From: Tractidigestivibacter sp050946515
GTDB lineage: Bacteria > Actinomycetota > Coriobacteriia > Coriobacteriales > Atopobiaceae
NCBI RefSeq assembly: GCF_050946515.1
Contig: NZ_JBMNUX010000005.1
Span: 62,001-126,000, forward strand
Reading direction: 5' to 3'
DNA length: 64,000 nt
The notes under the pieces: model-generated
Seen by the model: the letters and a program-made list of their open reading frames with translations, nothing else
Databases searched by the model: none
Told to the model about the DNA's origin: nothing
Made by a program: the position numbers and the translations under genes
Shown: positions 35,211 to 44,107 of the stretch, in pieces
Layout of the letters: each line of letters starts with the position of its first letter
Numbering within the stretch: the stretch's first letter is position 1

Positions 35211-35368
35211 GCTCGCCCCCAATCTCGCGCCCGTTGCCGCAACCAATGATAGCCGCGACACGCGCTGGTGCGGATGGCGTGCCGTAAGGATGCTTTCCGT
35301 CCGAGGGCTTGACGTTGTGGGTACCATAGGCTCAAGCTTTGGCAGCTGACCACGAACTCCGGAGGACC

Positions 35369-36556
35369 ATGAACCTGTTCGACTACCTTGGGCGCGAGCT
35401 CGCAACGTTTGACGAGAAGCCCCTCAACAACCTTGACTCCGCGCTGCTCACCCAGCTCTGCATGGTGCGTGGCGGCCAGGTTATTCCCGCCGAGCGCGTG
35501 CGCACAACGACAGGGCCGCTTTCGAACGACCGCGTGGACCGCCTGGCCGACATTGCCTACGCCCGTCGCGTTCGCCCTGCTCACGTGGCAGATCTCTACA
35601 AGGCGGAGCTCTTTGACGGCATGTTCAGCGGCCTCGTTCCAGACCGCATTCGCCAGGAGCTTGCCATGCTCGTGGCAAGCCCTCGCTTCCGCACGCTCGA
35701 GCTGCGCGACTACTCGTCGATCACTGACGACAACCAGCACATCCAGTTCTCTGCGACGACCTTCGTCTGGCGCGGAGCAGGCGGCCACGACTTTGCCTAC
35801 ATCGCATATCGCGGCACCGACGAGTCCATCACGGGCTGGCGCGAGAACTTTGACATGGCAATAACCCCTCCCGTGCCTGCGCAGACGCTTGCCTTGAACT
35901 ACCTCGAGTCCGTCGCCCGGCACCTTCCCGGCCGCCTGTATGTGGGCGGGCACTCCAAGGGCGCAAACCTTGCAACCTACGCAGCGCTTCGCTGCTCGCC
36001 GGAGGTCCGCTCGCGCATCGAGCGCGTCTGGGACCTCGACGGACCCGGGTTCAAGCAGGGCTTCGTCGGCGCCGACGAGTTCGCGCGCCTTGAGGGGCGC
36101 ATCACGCGAATCGTGCCCACCGAGTCGTTCGTCGGCATGCTGATGGAAACGCACGCCCCCACGCTTGTGGTCGAGAGCGATGCGCACGGCATAGACCAGC
36201 ATTCGCCGTTCACATGGCTGATTGACGGGGATGACTTCGTCTATGCGCCAGCGCTCTCGCGCCAGGCCGAGCTCTCGCACTCGGTCATGAACGAGTGGAT
36301 CTCGACGATGAGCGACGAGGAGATTCCGCGCGTGGTAGACGCACTCTTTCGCGCAATCGAGGCCTCTGGAGCAAAGGACGCAACGCAGGTCTTTGCCGGC
36401 GGCACGCAGACGGCGGCCCTGGTGCTTGAGGCGGCCAGAAACATGGACGCGCAGACGCGAGACGTGCTGCTCCCAGCCCTTGCCAACCTCAGCGCCATCA
36501 TGGTTCGCCAGAACGTGGCGAACGTCGCAACCCTGCTGCAGCGCCGGAGCTCGTAG
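35369..36556 (+). CDS. DUF2974 (Mbeg1-like) alpha/beta hydrolase
   Basis: 395 residues. Typical N-terminus (MNLFDYLGRELATFDEKPLNNLDSALLTQLC) and a lipase-like elbow GGHSKGANLATYAAL with Ser in GxSxG, followed by DLDGPGF. Members of this intracellular family in gut Firmicutes and Actinobacteria have no settled substrate; esterase or lipase activity is inferred from the fold. ATG at 35369 follows CCGGAGGACC. Divergent from the spermidine-synthase-like gene (158 bp gap). Confidence 0.85.
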   Translation: MNLFDYLGRELATFDEKPLNNLDSALLTQLCMVRGGQVIPAERVRTTTGPLSNDRVDRLADIAYARRVRPAHVADLYKAELFDGMFSGLVPDRIRQELAMLVASPRFRTLELRDYSSITDDNQHIQFSATTFVWRGAGGHDFAYIAYRGTDESITGWRENFDMAITPPVPAQTLALNYLESVARHLPGRLYVGGHSKGANLATYAALRCSPEVRSRIERVWDLDGPGFKQGFVGADEFARLEGRITRIVPTESFVGMLMETHAPTLVVESDAHGIDQHSPFTWLIDGDDFVYAPALSRQAELSHSVMNEWISTMSDEEIPRVVDALFRAIEASGAKDATQVFAGGTQTAALVLEAARNMDAQTRDVLLPALANLSAIMVRQNVANVATLLQRRSS

Positions 36557-36647
36557 CTCGCGCAGCAGCGCCGACGCCGAACGGCAAGAACGGCCCCAGT
36601 GCCGAAATCTGAAATTGTTTCGAGCGGGAAAATTGAGAAATTCTCGC

Positions 36648-36677
36648 TTGCGCTTGACCCGGCATTGGTTTTATAGT
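36648..36677 (+). promoter_or_regulatory. Promoter of the tryptophan-transporter operon
   Basis: TTGCGC (36648-36653), 18-bp spacer, TATAGT (36672-36677). The overlapping TTGACC at 36654 is closer to consensus but would leave only 12 bp. Confidence 0.45.
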
Positions 36678-36719
36678 TCCAGCCAACGCAAGCAACGACC
36701 GCAACGAGGAGGTGCCACC

Positions 36720-36794
36720 ATGACCAACCAGATGTTCACTTCTACGTCCATGAGCTGGTGGTGGCGCATGTCTCTCGCTGTCGGTCGACTGTGA
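36720..36794 (+). CDS. Tryptophan leader peptide (attenuator) with three consecutive Trp codons
   Basis: A 24-residue ORF, too short for usual gene calling: MTNQMFTSTSMSWWWRMSLAVGRL, with ATG at 36720 after a strong GAGGAGGTG. Three TGG codons in a row (36756-36764) are extremely unlikely by chance and are the hallmark of trp attenuators. The segment across the last Trp codons (36760-36768) is complementary to 36801-36810 (GGTGGCGCA with TGCGCC-t-ACC, one bulge). A T-tailed terminator follows 33 bp after the stop. When charged tRNA-Trp is scarce the ribosome should stall here and prevent termination. Confidence 0.88.
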   Translation: MTNQMFTSTSMSWWWRMSLAVGRL

Positions 36795-36827
36795 GTCGCT
36801 TGCGCCTACCCTTATATCGTGCGCAGT

Positions 36828-36861
36828 GAGGGCTCCCGGAAGACCGGGGGCCCTCTTTTTT
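36828..36861 (+). terminator. Attenuator terminator upstream of the ECF tryptophan transporter
   Basis: 12-bp stem GAGGGCTCCCGG (36828-36839) with CCGGGGGCCCTC (36844-36855), one G-U pair, 4-nt loop AAGA, then TTTTTT. It lies between the Trp leader peptide and the S-component gene. A CCCT at 36809-36812 could pair with AGGG at 36829-36832 as part of a competing antiterminator. Confidence 0.92.
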
Positions 36862-36924
36862 GTGCGAAAAATCATCCGCCGCCGATAAGAAAAGCAAAGA
36901 GTTCAAATCAGAAAGGAAACTACC

Positions 36925-37491
36925 ATGTCCGAGAACAACAACGCCGCCACCGCCCGCACCGTCTCCGCCGATGTCGCCAGCAAGCAGGGCAAGCTGAGCA
37001 TCACCTCGCTCGTGCTTCTCGCCGTGCTGCTTGCTGCAGGCACAATCCTCAACATGACAGTCGGCAACGCGCTTGCCACCGTAGGCATAAAACCCCAGTT
37101 CATCATTGCCGCCTACGCGCTCGCGATCCTTCTGACCAACGCCAACTTTGGGCAGGCTGCCATCTTTGGCCTGATCTCTGCCGCCGTCATCCAGCTGAGC
37201 ACCTCCATCCCCGGCCTCAACTTCTTCACCGAGCTGTGCGGCGCCCTCACGATGTGCGCCATCGCCCACCTGAACATCAAGGTCGGCGGCAAGAACGTGA
37301 CTCCGCTGGTTGCGACGTTTGTCGCCACCCTAGTTTCCGGCGCGCTGTTCGCTGTCTGCGGAAACGTGATTATGGGCGCTGCCATGGCAACCGCATTGGT
37401 GAAGGTTCCCATCGTCCTTGGCACTGCCTGCTTCAACGCCATCGTCGTCCAGGCGCTCTACCTGCCCCTCTCCAAGGTGATGAAGCGCTAG
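36925..37491 (+). CDS. trpP: ECF transporter S component, tryptophan-specific (TrpP-like)
   Basis: 188-residue membrane protein with about five or six helices (SLVLLAVLLAAGTILNMTVG, FIIAAYALAILLT, AAIFGLISAAVIQL, LVATFVATLVSGALFAV, VPIVLGTACFNAIVVQALYLPL). The patterns IKPQF...AYALAIL and SIPGLNFF resemble the Bacillus TrpP/YhaG family of S components. Tryptophan specificity is strongly supported by the WWW leader peptide and attenuator directly upstream. ATG at 36925 follows GAAAGGAAA. The ATPase and T-component genes follow at once, making a complete group I ECF transporter. Confidence 0.82.
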   Translation: MSENNNAATARTVSADVASKQGKLSITSLVLLAVLLAAGTILNMTVGNALATVGIKPQFIIAAYALAILLTNANFGQAAIFGLISAAVIQLSTSIPGLNFFTELCGALTMCAIAHLNIKVGGKNVTPLVATFVATLVSGALFAVCGNVIMGAAMATALVKVPIVLGTACFNAIVVQALYLPLSKVMKR

Positions 37492-37566
37492 CGCCAACGC
37501 CGAGAGTCATCTCGCGTGCATGAAGGTCCGAAATAAATGCACCAAAGCCATTCGAAGGAGCTTGTC

Positions 37567-39327
37567 TTGTCCGATAGTCCAATCATCGAGATGCGCGACG
37601 TGTCGTTTACGTACACGGGCGGCGACTCCCCTGCGCTGAGCCACGTGTCGCTCTCGCTTCGACAGGGCTCCTTCGTTGGCATCATCGGCCCGTCCGGGGC
37701 AGGCAAGTCCACGCTCGCCGCAGCGCTCTCGGGCGCCATCCCCCACCACTTTGGCGGCACGCTCTACGGTGCCACCATCGTTGATGGAAATGACACCTGC
37801 GAGGTAAGCCTGACCGACATCTCGCAGGTAGTGGGCAGCGTGCTGCAGGACATCGACACGCAGATGGTATCGTCTGTTGTTGAAGACGAGATGCTCTACG
37901 GCCTTGAGAACTTCGGCGTCCCCCGAGACCAGATTGAGGGTCGCCTGTCCGGCGCGCTTGCCACCGTTGGCATCTCCGAGCTGCGCAATCGCGAAATTGC
38001 AACGCTTTCCGGCGGCCAGAAGCAGAAGGTTGCCATCGCAGCGATCCTTGCGTTGAAGCCGCGCGTGCTCGTGCTGGACGAGCCCACCGCCGCGCTCGAC
38101 CCCGCAAGCTCAAAGCTCGTATTTGAGACGCTCCGGACCGTGCGCCAAGAGGGCGTCACCGTGGTCGTGATCGAGCAAAAGGTCGCCCTTCTCTCCGAAT
38201 ACTGCGACCGCGTTCTGGTGATGGACAAGGGACGCATCGCCTTTGACGGAACCCCGCACGAGGTCTTTCTCCACGGCGCCGAGCTTCGCAAGATGGGCGT
38301 CGACAGCCCGCGCGTGGCGCGCGTCTCCAACAGCCTCGCCCAAAAGGGCGTCATCCCCACCGGCAGCAGACCCTGTCTTTCCGTAACCGAGGCGCACGAC
38401 CTTATCGCCAAGCTTCTTCGGGACGCGGGGTCAGAGGCGTCCGACCAAGCCCGAAATGACCCTGCGCCCGCAGCCTCGCATCGCAATGTTTCAGCAGGTC
38501 AGAAGCCCGCGCTCAAGCTGGAGGACGTAAGCTTCTCATACAGCGGGACCGGCAAGGGCGTGCGCGACGTCACCATGAGCGTCTACCCTGGCGAGCTCGT
38601 GGGAATCATCGGGCAAAACGGTGCCGGCAAGACCACGCTCACCAAGCTTCTGAACGGCCTTTTGAAGCCCGAGAAGGGCACCGTCACCGTCGCCGGCATG
38701 GATACGCGCAAAGTGCCCGTCTCGCAGGTGGCGCGTCACGTCTCGACGCTCTTTCAGAATCCCGACCGTCAGCTCTGCAAGAACACCGTGCTTGAGGAGG
38801 TGGCATTTGGCCCCGAGCTTCACGGCACGCCGCAAGGCAAGGCCGAGGAGCTTGCCCGCGCGGCAATCCAGCGCTTTGGCCTTCCGGAAAACGAGGCGCC
38901 CTTCTCGCTCTCTCGCGGCCAGCGGCAGATGGTGGCGCTGGCATCGGTTGTCGTGATGCATCCCGACGTCGTGATCTTGGACGAGCCCACAAGCGGCCTT
39001 GATTACCGCGAGTGCATGACCGTGATGGAGACCGTCCGGAAGATGGCGGAGCAAGGCTGCGCCGTTGTCATGGTCTGCCACGACATGGAGGTGGTCTCCG
39101 ACTTTGCACAGCGCATCGTCGTGATGGCCGATGGACAGATTCTGGCGCGTGGCGAGAAGGACGCCCTCTTTGCGGACGCCGACCTCATGGCACGCGCGAG
39201 CGTCGAGGCGCCGCAAGTGGTTCGCCTGTCGCAGGCGTTGGCGGCAGACGTGAGCCCAGCGTTCTCTGGCATCAGCCAGGTATCCGGGATTGTTGACACC
39301 GTTCAGGAGATGGTTCGTCGTGGTTAA
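37567..39327 (+). CDS. ECF transporter double ATPase (EcfA-EcfA' fusion)
   Basis: 586 residues with two ABC ATPase domains in tandem. Domain 1 (about 1-240): Walker A GPSGAGKST, signature LSGGQKQK, Walker B VLVLDEPTAALD. Domain 2 (about 310-540): GQNGAGKTT, signature LSRGQRQM, VVILDEPTSGLD. The domain-2 signature has Arg in place of the first Gly. EcfA and EcfA' are usually separate genes; fusion is common in Actinobacteria and Archaea. TTG at 37567 is chosen because GAAGGAG stands 6 bp upstream; the ATG at 37537 lacks a good site. It powers uptake by the S and T components encoded on either side. Confidence 0.9.
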   Translation: MSDSPIIEMRDVSFTYTGGDSPALSHVSLSLRQGSFVGIIGPSGAGKSTLAAALSGAIPHHFGGTLYGATIVDGNDTCEVSLTDISQVVGSVLQDIDTQMVSSVVEDEMLYGLENFGVPRDQIEGRLSGALATVGISELRNREIATLSGGQKQKVAIAAILALKPRVLVLDEPTAALDPASSKLVFETLRTVRQEGVTVVVIEQKVALLSEYCDRVLVMDKGRIAFDGTPHEVFLHGAELRKMGVDSPRVARVSNSLAQKGVIPTGSRPCLSVTEAHDLIAKLLRDAGSEASDQARNDPAPAASHRNVSAGQKPALKLEDVSFSYSGTGKGVRDVTMSVYPGELVGIIGQNGAGKTTLTKLLNGLLKPEKGTVTVAGMDTRKVPVSQVARHVSTLFQNPDRQLCKNTVLEEVAFGPELHGTPQGKAEELARAAIQRFGLPENEAPFSLSRGQRQMVALASVVVMHPDVVILDEPTSGLDYRECMTVMETVRKMAEQGCAVVMVCHDMEVVSDFAQRIVVMADGQILARGEKDALFADADLMARASVEAPQVVRLSQALAADVSPAFSGISQVSGIVDTVQEMVRRG

Positions 39328-40066
39328 CGTGATTGACTATTCCGAGGGCACCACCGCGCTTCACCGCGCGAACCCCGTAGCCAAGCTGGCGCTCGCCGTG
39401 GGCATCATTGCCGCGACATTTCTGGCCGGGACGTACGGCATGCTCGTGGCGCTGCTCGCGCTGACGCTGGCGCTCGGCGCCTATGCGGGCGTCTTTGATC
39501 GGCTGGTCACGCTGCTTAAGGTGCTGGTGCCGGTAGCGATCGTCATGATGCTTCTGCAGTGCGCCTTCGTGCGCGGCGGCCAATACGTGACGCTTTGGAT
39601 GACAACCGAGGGCCTTGAGACGGGCTCGAAAGCCGCGCTTCGCCTCCTCGGCGTGGCCCTCCCGCTCATTCTTGTGCTCACCGTGACCAAGCTTAACGAC
39701 CTCGCTAACGCCTGCGTCGAGATCCTTCACGTGCCCTACCGCTATGCCTTCACCTTCACCACGGCACTGCGCTTCATCCCCGTTTTTGGGCAGGAGATGA
39801 ATGCGATCATGGAGGCGCAGACTGCGCGCGGCGTCGAGTACGACACGAGAAATCCCCTCAAGAAGCTGCAGCTCATGCTGCCTTTGTGCGTGCCTCTGCT
39901 GGTGAGCTCCGTCGGAAAGACCGACGCCACGGCCCTTGCCGCCGAGCAGCGCGGCTTTTATTTGCGCACACGAGAGAGCAGCTACAAGCGCTACCCCCTT
40001 TCCGCCGGCGACTGGGCGCTCATGGCCTTTGCGGCGGCGCTCGTCATGCTAGGCGTTGCGCTTTAG
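39320..40066 (+). CDS. ecfT: ECF transporter T component (EcfT)
   Basis: 248-residue membrane protein with about five helices. The T-component coupling region is visible: ALRFIPVFGQEMNAIMEAQTARG (A-R-G motif) and a later ALAAEQRGF. GTG at 39320 overlaps the ATPase gene end by 8 bp (GTGGTTAA) with CAGGAG upstream, so translation is coupled. EcfT links the two ATPase domains to the tryptophan S component. Confidence 0.92.
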   Translation: MVNVIDYSEGTTALHRANPVAKLALAVGIIAATFLAGTYGMLVALLALTLALGAYAGVFDRLVTLLKVLVPVAIVMMLLQCAFVRGGQYVTLWMTTEGLETGSKAALRLLGVALPLILVLTVTKLNDLANACVEILHVPYRYAFTFTTALRFIPVFGQEMNAIMEAQTARGVEYDTRNPLKKLQLMLPLCVPLLVSSVGKTDATALAAEQRGFYLRTRESSYKRYPLSAGDWALMAFAAALVMLGVAL

Positions 40067-40094
40067 CGCCCCTCCGCCCCGCAGATATCCCCTC

Positions 40095-40709
40095 CTAGAC
40101 AAGCCCCTCGCGACGAACCACCACGGTAATGAACGCCGCGGCGACAAGGACGGAGACCATCATCGCGGGCGGCCACACGAACACCGCGAGCGCAAGGCCC
40201 GCCACTTTGATGGCGCAGTCAAGAAGAAGGGCGCTCTGCCTGCGCTCCATTCGGTTGATGACGTCTGGCGACTCGTCGGCGTTGGCGCTGGCGAGCGCGC
40301 GGCTGAGCCATACGTTTGCCAAGGTAAGCGCTATTACGCAGATGCCATAAAACGCCTGGGCAACGGCACTGTACATGGCATCGCTCACCACGCCCGTCGC
40401 GTAGGGGATGAGTGACGAGCAGAACAGCAGCAGCACCATGCGCCAGAGCACGGACGTGTCGACGACCTCGACGCCGTCCCATTCGTTATGCATGTTCACC
40501 CACATGGAGCCAAGCCAGAAGAAGGACAACGCATAAGCGAAGAAGTCATGACGGAGCTCCCAGAAGCCGGCGACGCTCATCACGGTCGGTCGCGGCAGGT
40601 CAAGCACCAGAATCGTCATCACAATTGCGAGCACCGCATCCATGAATGCCGCCGGGCGCTCCTTGGGCATCTTCCCGCGCGAGGAAATGGGCCCCTCTTT
40701 TCTCTCCAT
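40095..40709 (-). CDS. TMEM175-family (DUF1211) potassium-channel-like membrane protein
   Basis: 204 residues, about six helices. The first helix carries the family pattern AAFMDAVLAIVMTILVLDL, which lines the K+ pore in bacterial TMEM175. Bacterial members form tetramers that conduct potassium. ATG at 40709 follows GGAGGAG; the long upstream frame is non-coding. Convergent with the ECF operon (28 bp between stops) and divergent from recQ. Confidence 0.85.
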   Translation of the reverse strand: MERKEGPISSRGKMPKERPAAFMDAVLAIVMTILVLDLPRPTVMSVAGFWELRHDFFAYALSFFWLGSMWVNMHNEWDGVEVVDTSVLWRMVLLLFCSSLIPYATGVVSDAMYSAVAQAFYGICVIALTLANVWLSRALASANADESPDVINRMERRQSALLLDCAIKVAGLALAVFVWPPAMMVSVLVAAAFITVVVRREGLV

Positions 40710-40803
40710 TGCTCCTCCAAGTTGTATCGACGACCAGATGGCTTGATCGCCGCTCAATAGCTTCTCCGCCTTGTGTATGCTACCTGAGCGACGTCTCGCA
40801 TCT

Positions 40804-40822
40804 GCATGCATTGTTTGCATGC
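40804..40822. promoter_or_regulatory. Inverted repeat between the TMEM175-like gene and recQ
   Basis: GCATGCA-ttgtt-TGCATGC, perfect 7-bp arms in the 233-bp divergent promoter region. No known operator is recognised. Confidence 0.3.
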
Positions 40823-40942
40823 TTGAATGCCGCGTCGAGAGCGCACGAGGGGCACAAACGCCAAGGCGCGCATGAGGGGTTTGCGCGACAATGGTGGGCG
40901 CCTCGAAGACCATGACATTGCTGCCGCAGCGGAAGGAGGGGC

Positions 40943-42850
40943 ATGGGGCCGACCGGTCACACAAGCAAGTCTCCAGCCGAGGTGCTCAAGGGCACCTTCG
41001 GCTTCGACTCGTTTCGTCCGCACCAGGAGGAGATCATCGATGCGGTCCTTGCCGGACGCGACGCGCTGGCCGTCATGCCCACATCGGCTGGAAAGTCCAT
41101 CTGCTACCAGGTTCCTGCCATCGTATTGGGAGGGCTTACCATCGTCGTATCACCGCTCATCTCGTTGATGGCGGACCAAGTCGCATCGCTTCGACAAGCC
41201 GGCGTTTCCGCGGCGTACCTCAACTCGTCGCTTCGTTCGAACGAGCGGGACAGCGTGCTAGAAGGAATTGGCGACGGGGCGTTCACGCTGGTTTACGTCG
41301 CTCCCGAGCGCCTTGATGACCAGCGCTTTCTTGAAACAATCAACCGATGCGGCGTGTCTCTTGTGGCAGTTGACGAGGCGCACTGCGTCTCCCAGTGGGG
41401 TCACGATTTTCGTCCCAGCTACCAGCGCATTCGCGGCTTCCTAGAGGGCCTGCCCGAGCGACCGCCCACCATGGCGCTTACGGCAACCGCAACGCCACAG
41501 GTCAAGAAGGACATTGCGGTCTCGCTCGGCCTGCGTGACCCGCTTGTTGTAGTGGCGAGCTTCGACCGCCCCAACCTGAGCTTTTCCGTCGCTCGCCCAC
41601 GCGGCCGCGCCGGCAAGAACGCCCAGCTTGTCTCGTTTTTGCGCGCGCATGGCCAGCAGTCGGGAATCGTGTACTGCTCCAGCCGTCGCGACGTCGAGGA
41701 CGTACGCGACCTCCTGAACGCTGAGGGGCTTTCCGCCACGCGCTATCACGCAGGGCTCTCAGACGAGGAGCGCCAACAGAACCAAAACGATTTCGTCTAT
41801 GACCGTCGACGCATCATGGTCGCAACCAACGCGTTCGGGATGGGCATCGACAAGTCGAACGTCGGCTTCGTCGTGCACTATAACCTGCCGCTCTCTCTGG
41901 AAAACTACTATCAAGAGGCAGGTCGAGCAGGTCGCGACGGCACTAGGGCGGAGTGTCTGCTGCTTTACTCCCCCTCCGACGTGAGGACCGCCGAGTTTCT
42001 AGTCTCGAAGTCGGGGGAAGGCGGAAACCTGACCGAGGAGCAAGCTCAGATGATGCGCGATGTAGCCGAAAAGCGCCTGCGCACTATGACTTTCTATGCC
42101 ACCACGACGAGCTGCCTGCGCGCGTTCATCCTCCGCTACTTTGGCGAAGAAGCGCCCGCGTACTGCGGAAACTGCTCGAACTGCCTGACAAAGTTTGAGG
42201 AGGTTGATGCCACCACCGGCGCCCTTAAGGTTGTGAGCTGCGTGGCGCGCTTGGCACAGCGGGGACAGCGTGCCGGGGCGGCCACCATCGTGGACATCCT
42301 GCGCGGGTCAAAGAGCGAGCGCATCCTGCGACGCCATTACGACACCCTCTCGACCTACGGAATTGCACGCGACATTTCAGCAGGTCAGCTGCACCAGATC
42401 ATCGACGAGCTTATCTATCGCGGGGTGCTACTGCGGACGGGCGGCGACTACCCCACCATCTGTCTCACGAAGGGCTCGCGCGCTTTCATGCGCCGGGAGT
42501 CGCCATGGGACTCCCCGTTTGTCCTGAAAATCGCCAAGGAAGAACAGGCGAGGCCCGAAGCGGAACGCATCGCTCAGCGTAGCGGAAAGTCTCGCCTGGC
42601 GTCGGACGTGTCGGAGCTGGACGATTCCGACCAAGAACTCTATTCACGTCTGGCAAGGCTGCGGACGCAGCTCGCACGCGAACAGAATGTGCCTTCTTAT
42701 ATCATCTTCAGCAACGCAACGCTTGTTGACATGTGCGCCAAGCGACCGAGCTCGTTGGATGAGCTCCTTGATGTGAGCGGCGTTGGCGCCAAGAAGGCCG
42801 AACGCTACGGCGAGGCCTTCCTTGCGGAAATCAACGGCCAAGCCCATTGA
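40943..42850 (+). CDS. recQ: ATP-dependent DNA helicase RecQ
   Basis: 635-residue 3'-5' helicase for replication-fork repair and recombination. Helicase motifs: FGFDSFRPHQEEII (motif 0), TSAGKSICYQ (Walker A), VDEAHCVSQWGHDFRP (DEAH with aromatic loop), ALTATATP, and QEAGRAGRDG (motif VI). The RQC zinc site is the Cys set YCGNCSNCLTKF. A C-terminal HRDC domain follows (YSRLARLRTQLAREQNVPSYIIFSNATL). ATG at 40943 follows GGAAGGAGG. Length fits the family. Confidence 0.95.
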   Translation: MGPTGHTSKSPAEVLKGTFGFDSFRPHQEEIIDAVLAGRDALAVMPTSAGKSICYQVPAIVLGGLTIVVSPLISLMADQVASLRQAGVSAAYLNSSLRSNERDSVLEGIGDGAFTLVYVAPERLDDQRFLETINRCGVSLVAVDEAHCVSQWGHDFRPSYQRIRGFLEGLPERPPTMALTATATPQVKKDIAVSLGLRDPLVVVASFDRPNLSFSVARPRGRAGKNAQLVSFLRAHGQQSGIVYCSSRRDVEDVRDLLNAEGLSATRYHAGLSDEERQQNQNDFVYDRRRIMVATNAFGMGIDKSNVGFVVHYNLPLSLENYYQEAGRAGRDGTRAECLLLYSPSDVRTAEFLVSKSGEGGNLTEEQAQMMRDVAEKRLRTMTFYATTTSCLRAFILRYFGEEAPAYCGNCSNCLTKFEEVDATTGALKVVSCVARLAQRGQRAGAATIVDILRGSKSERILRRHYDTLSTYGIARDISAGQLHQIIDELIYRGVLLRTGGDYPTICLTKGSRAFMRRESPWDSPFVLKIAKEEQARPEAERIAQRSGKSRLASDVSELDDSDQELYSRLARLRTQLAREQNVPSYIIFSNATLVDMCAKRPSSLDELLDVSGVGAKKAERYGEAFLAEINGQAH

Positions 42851-42871
42851 TTTCCGCAAGCAGCGATGTTC

Positions 42872-43023
42872 TGCAAGAATATTGCGGTTGTAGGTCTTTT
42901 TCCGCGGGTGCCTTAAGTATCACCTCGTTAGTGCCATTTCTCTACCTGTGCTTTTACAATAAGTTAGCCTTCGCGTACTCAATGGGTCCGCCACAAATGA
43001 CCTACAACCGCAATATTCTTGCA
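42872..43023. mobile_element. 152-bp MITE-like element with 25-bp perfect terminal inverted repeats
   Basis: Left end 42872-42896 (begins TGCAAGAATATTGCGG) is the exact reverse complement of 42999-43023; the inner 102 bp is AT-richer than the neighbourhood and codes for nothing visible. It lies 21 bp after the recQ stop. No clear target-site duplication was found, and no transposase in the window shares the ends. Alternative: a long-range RNA hairpin in the recQ 3' region. Confidence 0.6.
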
Positions 43024-43110
43024 AGCACCTTCTCAGCGCAGCAGCCCTTCCTCCGAAACTTCAGCCCCAGAGGCAAATAATCCCTCAGGGCAGGCGATCG
43101 TGACGCCCAA

Positions 43111-43151
43111 CACAACGCCCAGCATGCACGCAGTGCATGCTGGGCGTTGTG
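43111..43151. terminator. 18-bp perfect hairpin between recQ and the aldo/keto reductase
   Basis: Arms 43111-43128 and 43134-43151 are perfectly complementary (CACAACGCCCAGCATGCA on the left) with a 5-nt loop. No T-tract follows on either strand, so it may end recQ transcripts inefficiently or act as a processing site. Confidence 0.5.
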
Positions 43152-43234
43152 AAGTGGCATTGTACTTCCCTTCCGCAACCTCGCAGAATCAATGGTGACA
43201 GACACAACCAAGCAACTGCAGAGAAAGGGACACC

Positions 43235-44086
43235 ATGGAATACGCGAAGCTTTCCGACGGCAACCAGATGCCTATGCTGGGCTATGGAGTCTTCCAGATT
43301 GACGACGCCACCACAGAGCGCTGCGTCACCGACGCGCTCGAGGTCGGCTACCGACTGATTGATACCGCCCAAGCCTACGGCAACGAGCGCGGGGTCGGCG
43401 CCGCCATGGCCGCAAGCGGCGTAAAGCGCGAGGACATCTTCCTCGTCGACAAAGTCTGGATCACCAACTACGGCGACGGCAAGACCTACGACTCAATCAA
43501 GCGCTCGCTCGAGCTTTTGGGCACCGACTACATTGACCTCATGCTCCTTCACCAGGCATACAACGATTACCACGCCGCCTGGCGCGACGTCATCCGCGCC
43601 CACAAGGAGGGGCTCGTCCGCTCCATCGGCGTCTCAAACTTCGACCCAGTGCGCCTCGCTGACCTCAACGCCTTCGCTGAGGAGCCGGCTGTCGTGAACC
43701 AGGTGGAAACCCACGTCTTTTGGCAGCAGAAGCCCGCTCACGAGAACATGGTAAATCTGGGCGTACAGCACATGAGCTGGGGCCCGTTCGCCGAAGGCGC
43801 GAACAACTTCTTCAAGAACCCGCTGCTCGCGCAGATTGGCGAGGCGCATGGTAAGGGCGTCGGTCAGGTGGCTCTTCGCTACCTCATTGACATGGGCGTC
43901 GTCGTGATCCCCAAATCCACCCACAAGGAGCGCATGGCGGAGAACCTCGACGTCTTCGATTTCCAGCTCACCGATGACGAGCGCACGCAGATTGCCACGC
44001 TCGACGGCGGCAGGTCGCTCATCTTTGACCACTCCAACCCCTCGTTCATCGGTCCCTGGCTCAAAAGCGTCGCGGAGAGTCTGTAG
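43235..44086 (+). CDS. Aldo/keto reductase (AKR5-like)
   Basis: 283 residues with motifs of the 2,5-diketogluconate-reductase branch: GYGVFQI, RLIDTAQAYGNERGVG (Asp, Tyr), FLVDKVWI (Lys), LMLLHQAY (His), VVIPKSTHKERMAENLDVFDF. It reduces small carbonyls with NADPH. ATG at 43235 follows AGAAAGGGA. A Tat-lipoprotein esterase starts 21 bp downstream, so it heads a likely operon with two esterases and a flavin reductase. Confidence 0.92.
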   Translation: MEYAKLSDGNQMPMLGYGVFQIDDATTERCVTDALEVGYRLIDTAQAYGNERGVGAAMAASGVKREDIFLVDKVWITNYGDGKTYDSIKRSLELLGTDYIDLMLLHQAYNDYHAAWRDVIRAHKEGLVRSIGVSNFDPVRLADLNAFAEEPAVVNQVETHVFWQQKPAHENMVNLGVQHMSWGPFAEGANNFFKNPLLAQIGEAHGKGVGQVALRYLIDMGVVVIPKSTHKERMAENLDVFDFQLTDDERTQIATLDGGRSLIFDHSNPSFIGPWLKSVAESL

Positions 44087-44107
44087 CCACTCCTGGGAAG
44101 GCGAGCG

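Larger units (their letters stand above)
42851..43234. other. 384-bp intergenic region with a MITE-like element and a hairpin
   Basis: It holds the 152-bp inverted-repeat element (42872-43023) and an 18-bp perfect hairpin (43111-43151) described separately, then the promoter region of the next aldo/keto reductase. No gene is seen. Confidence 0.7.
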
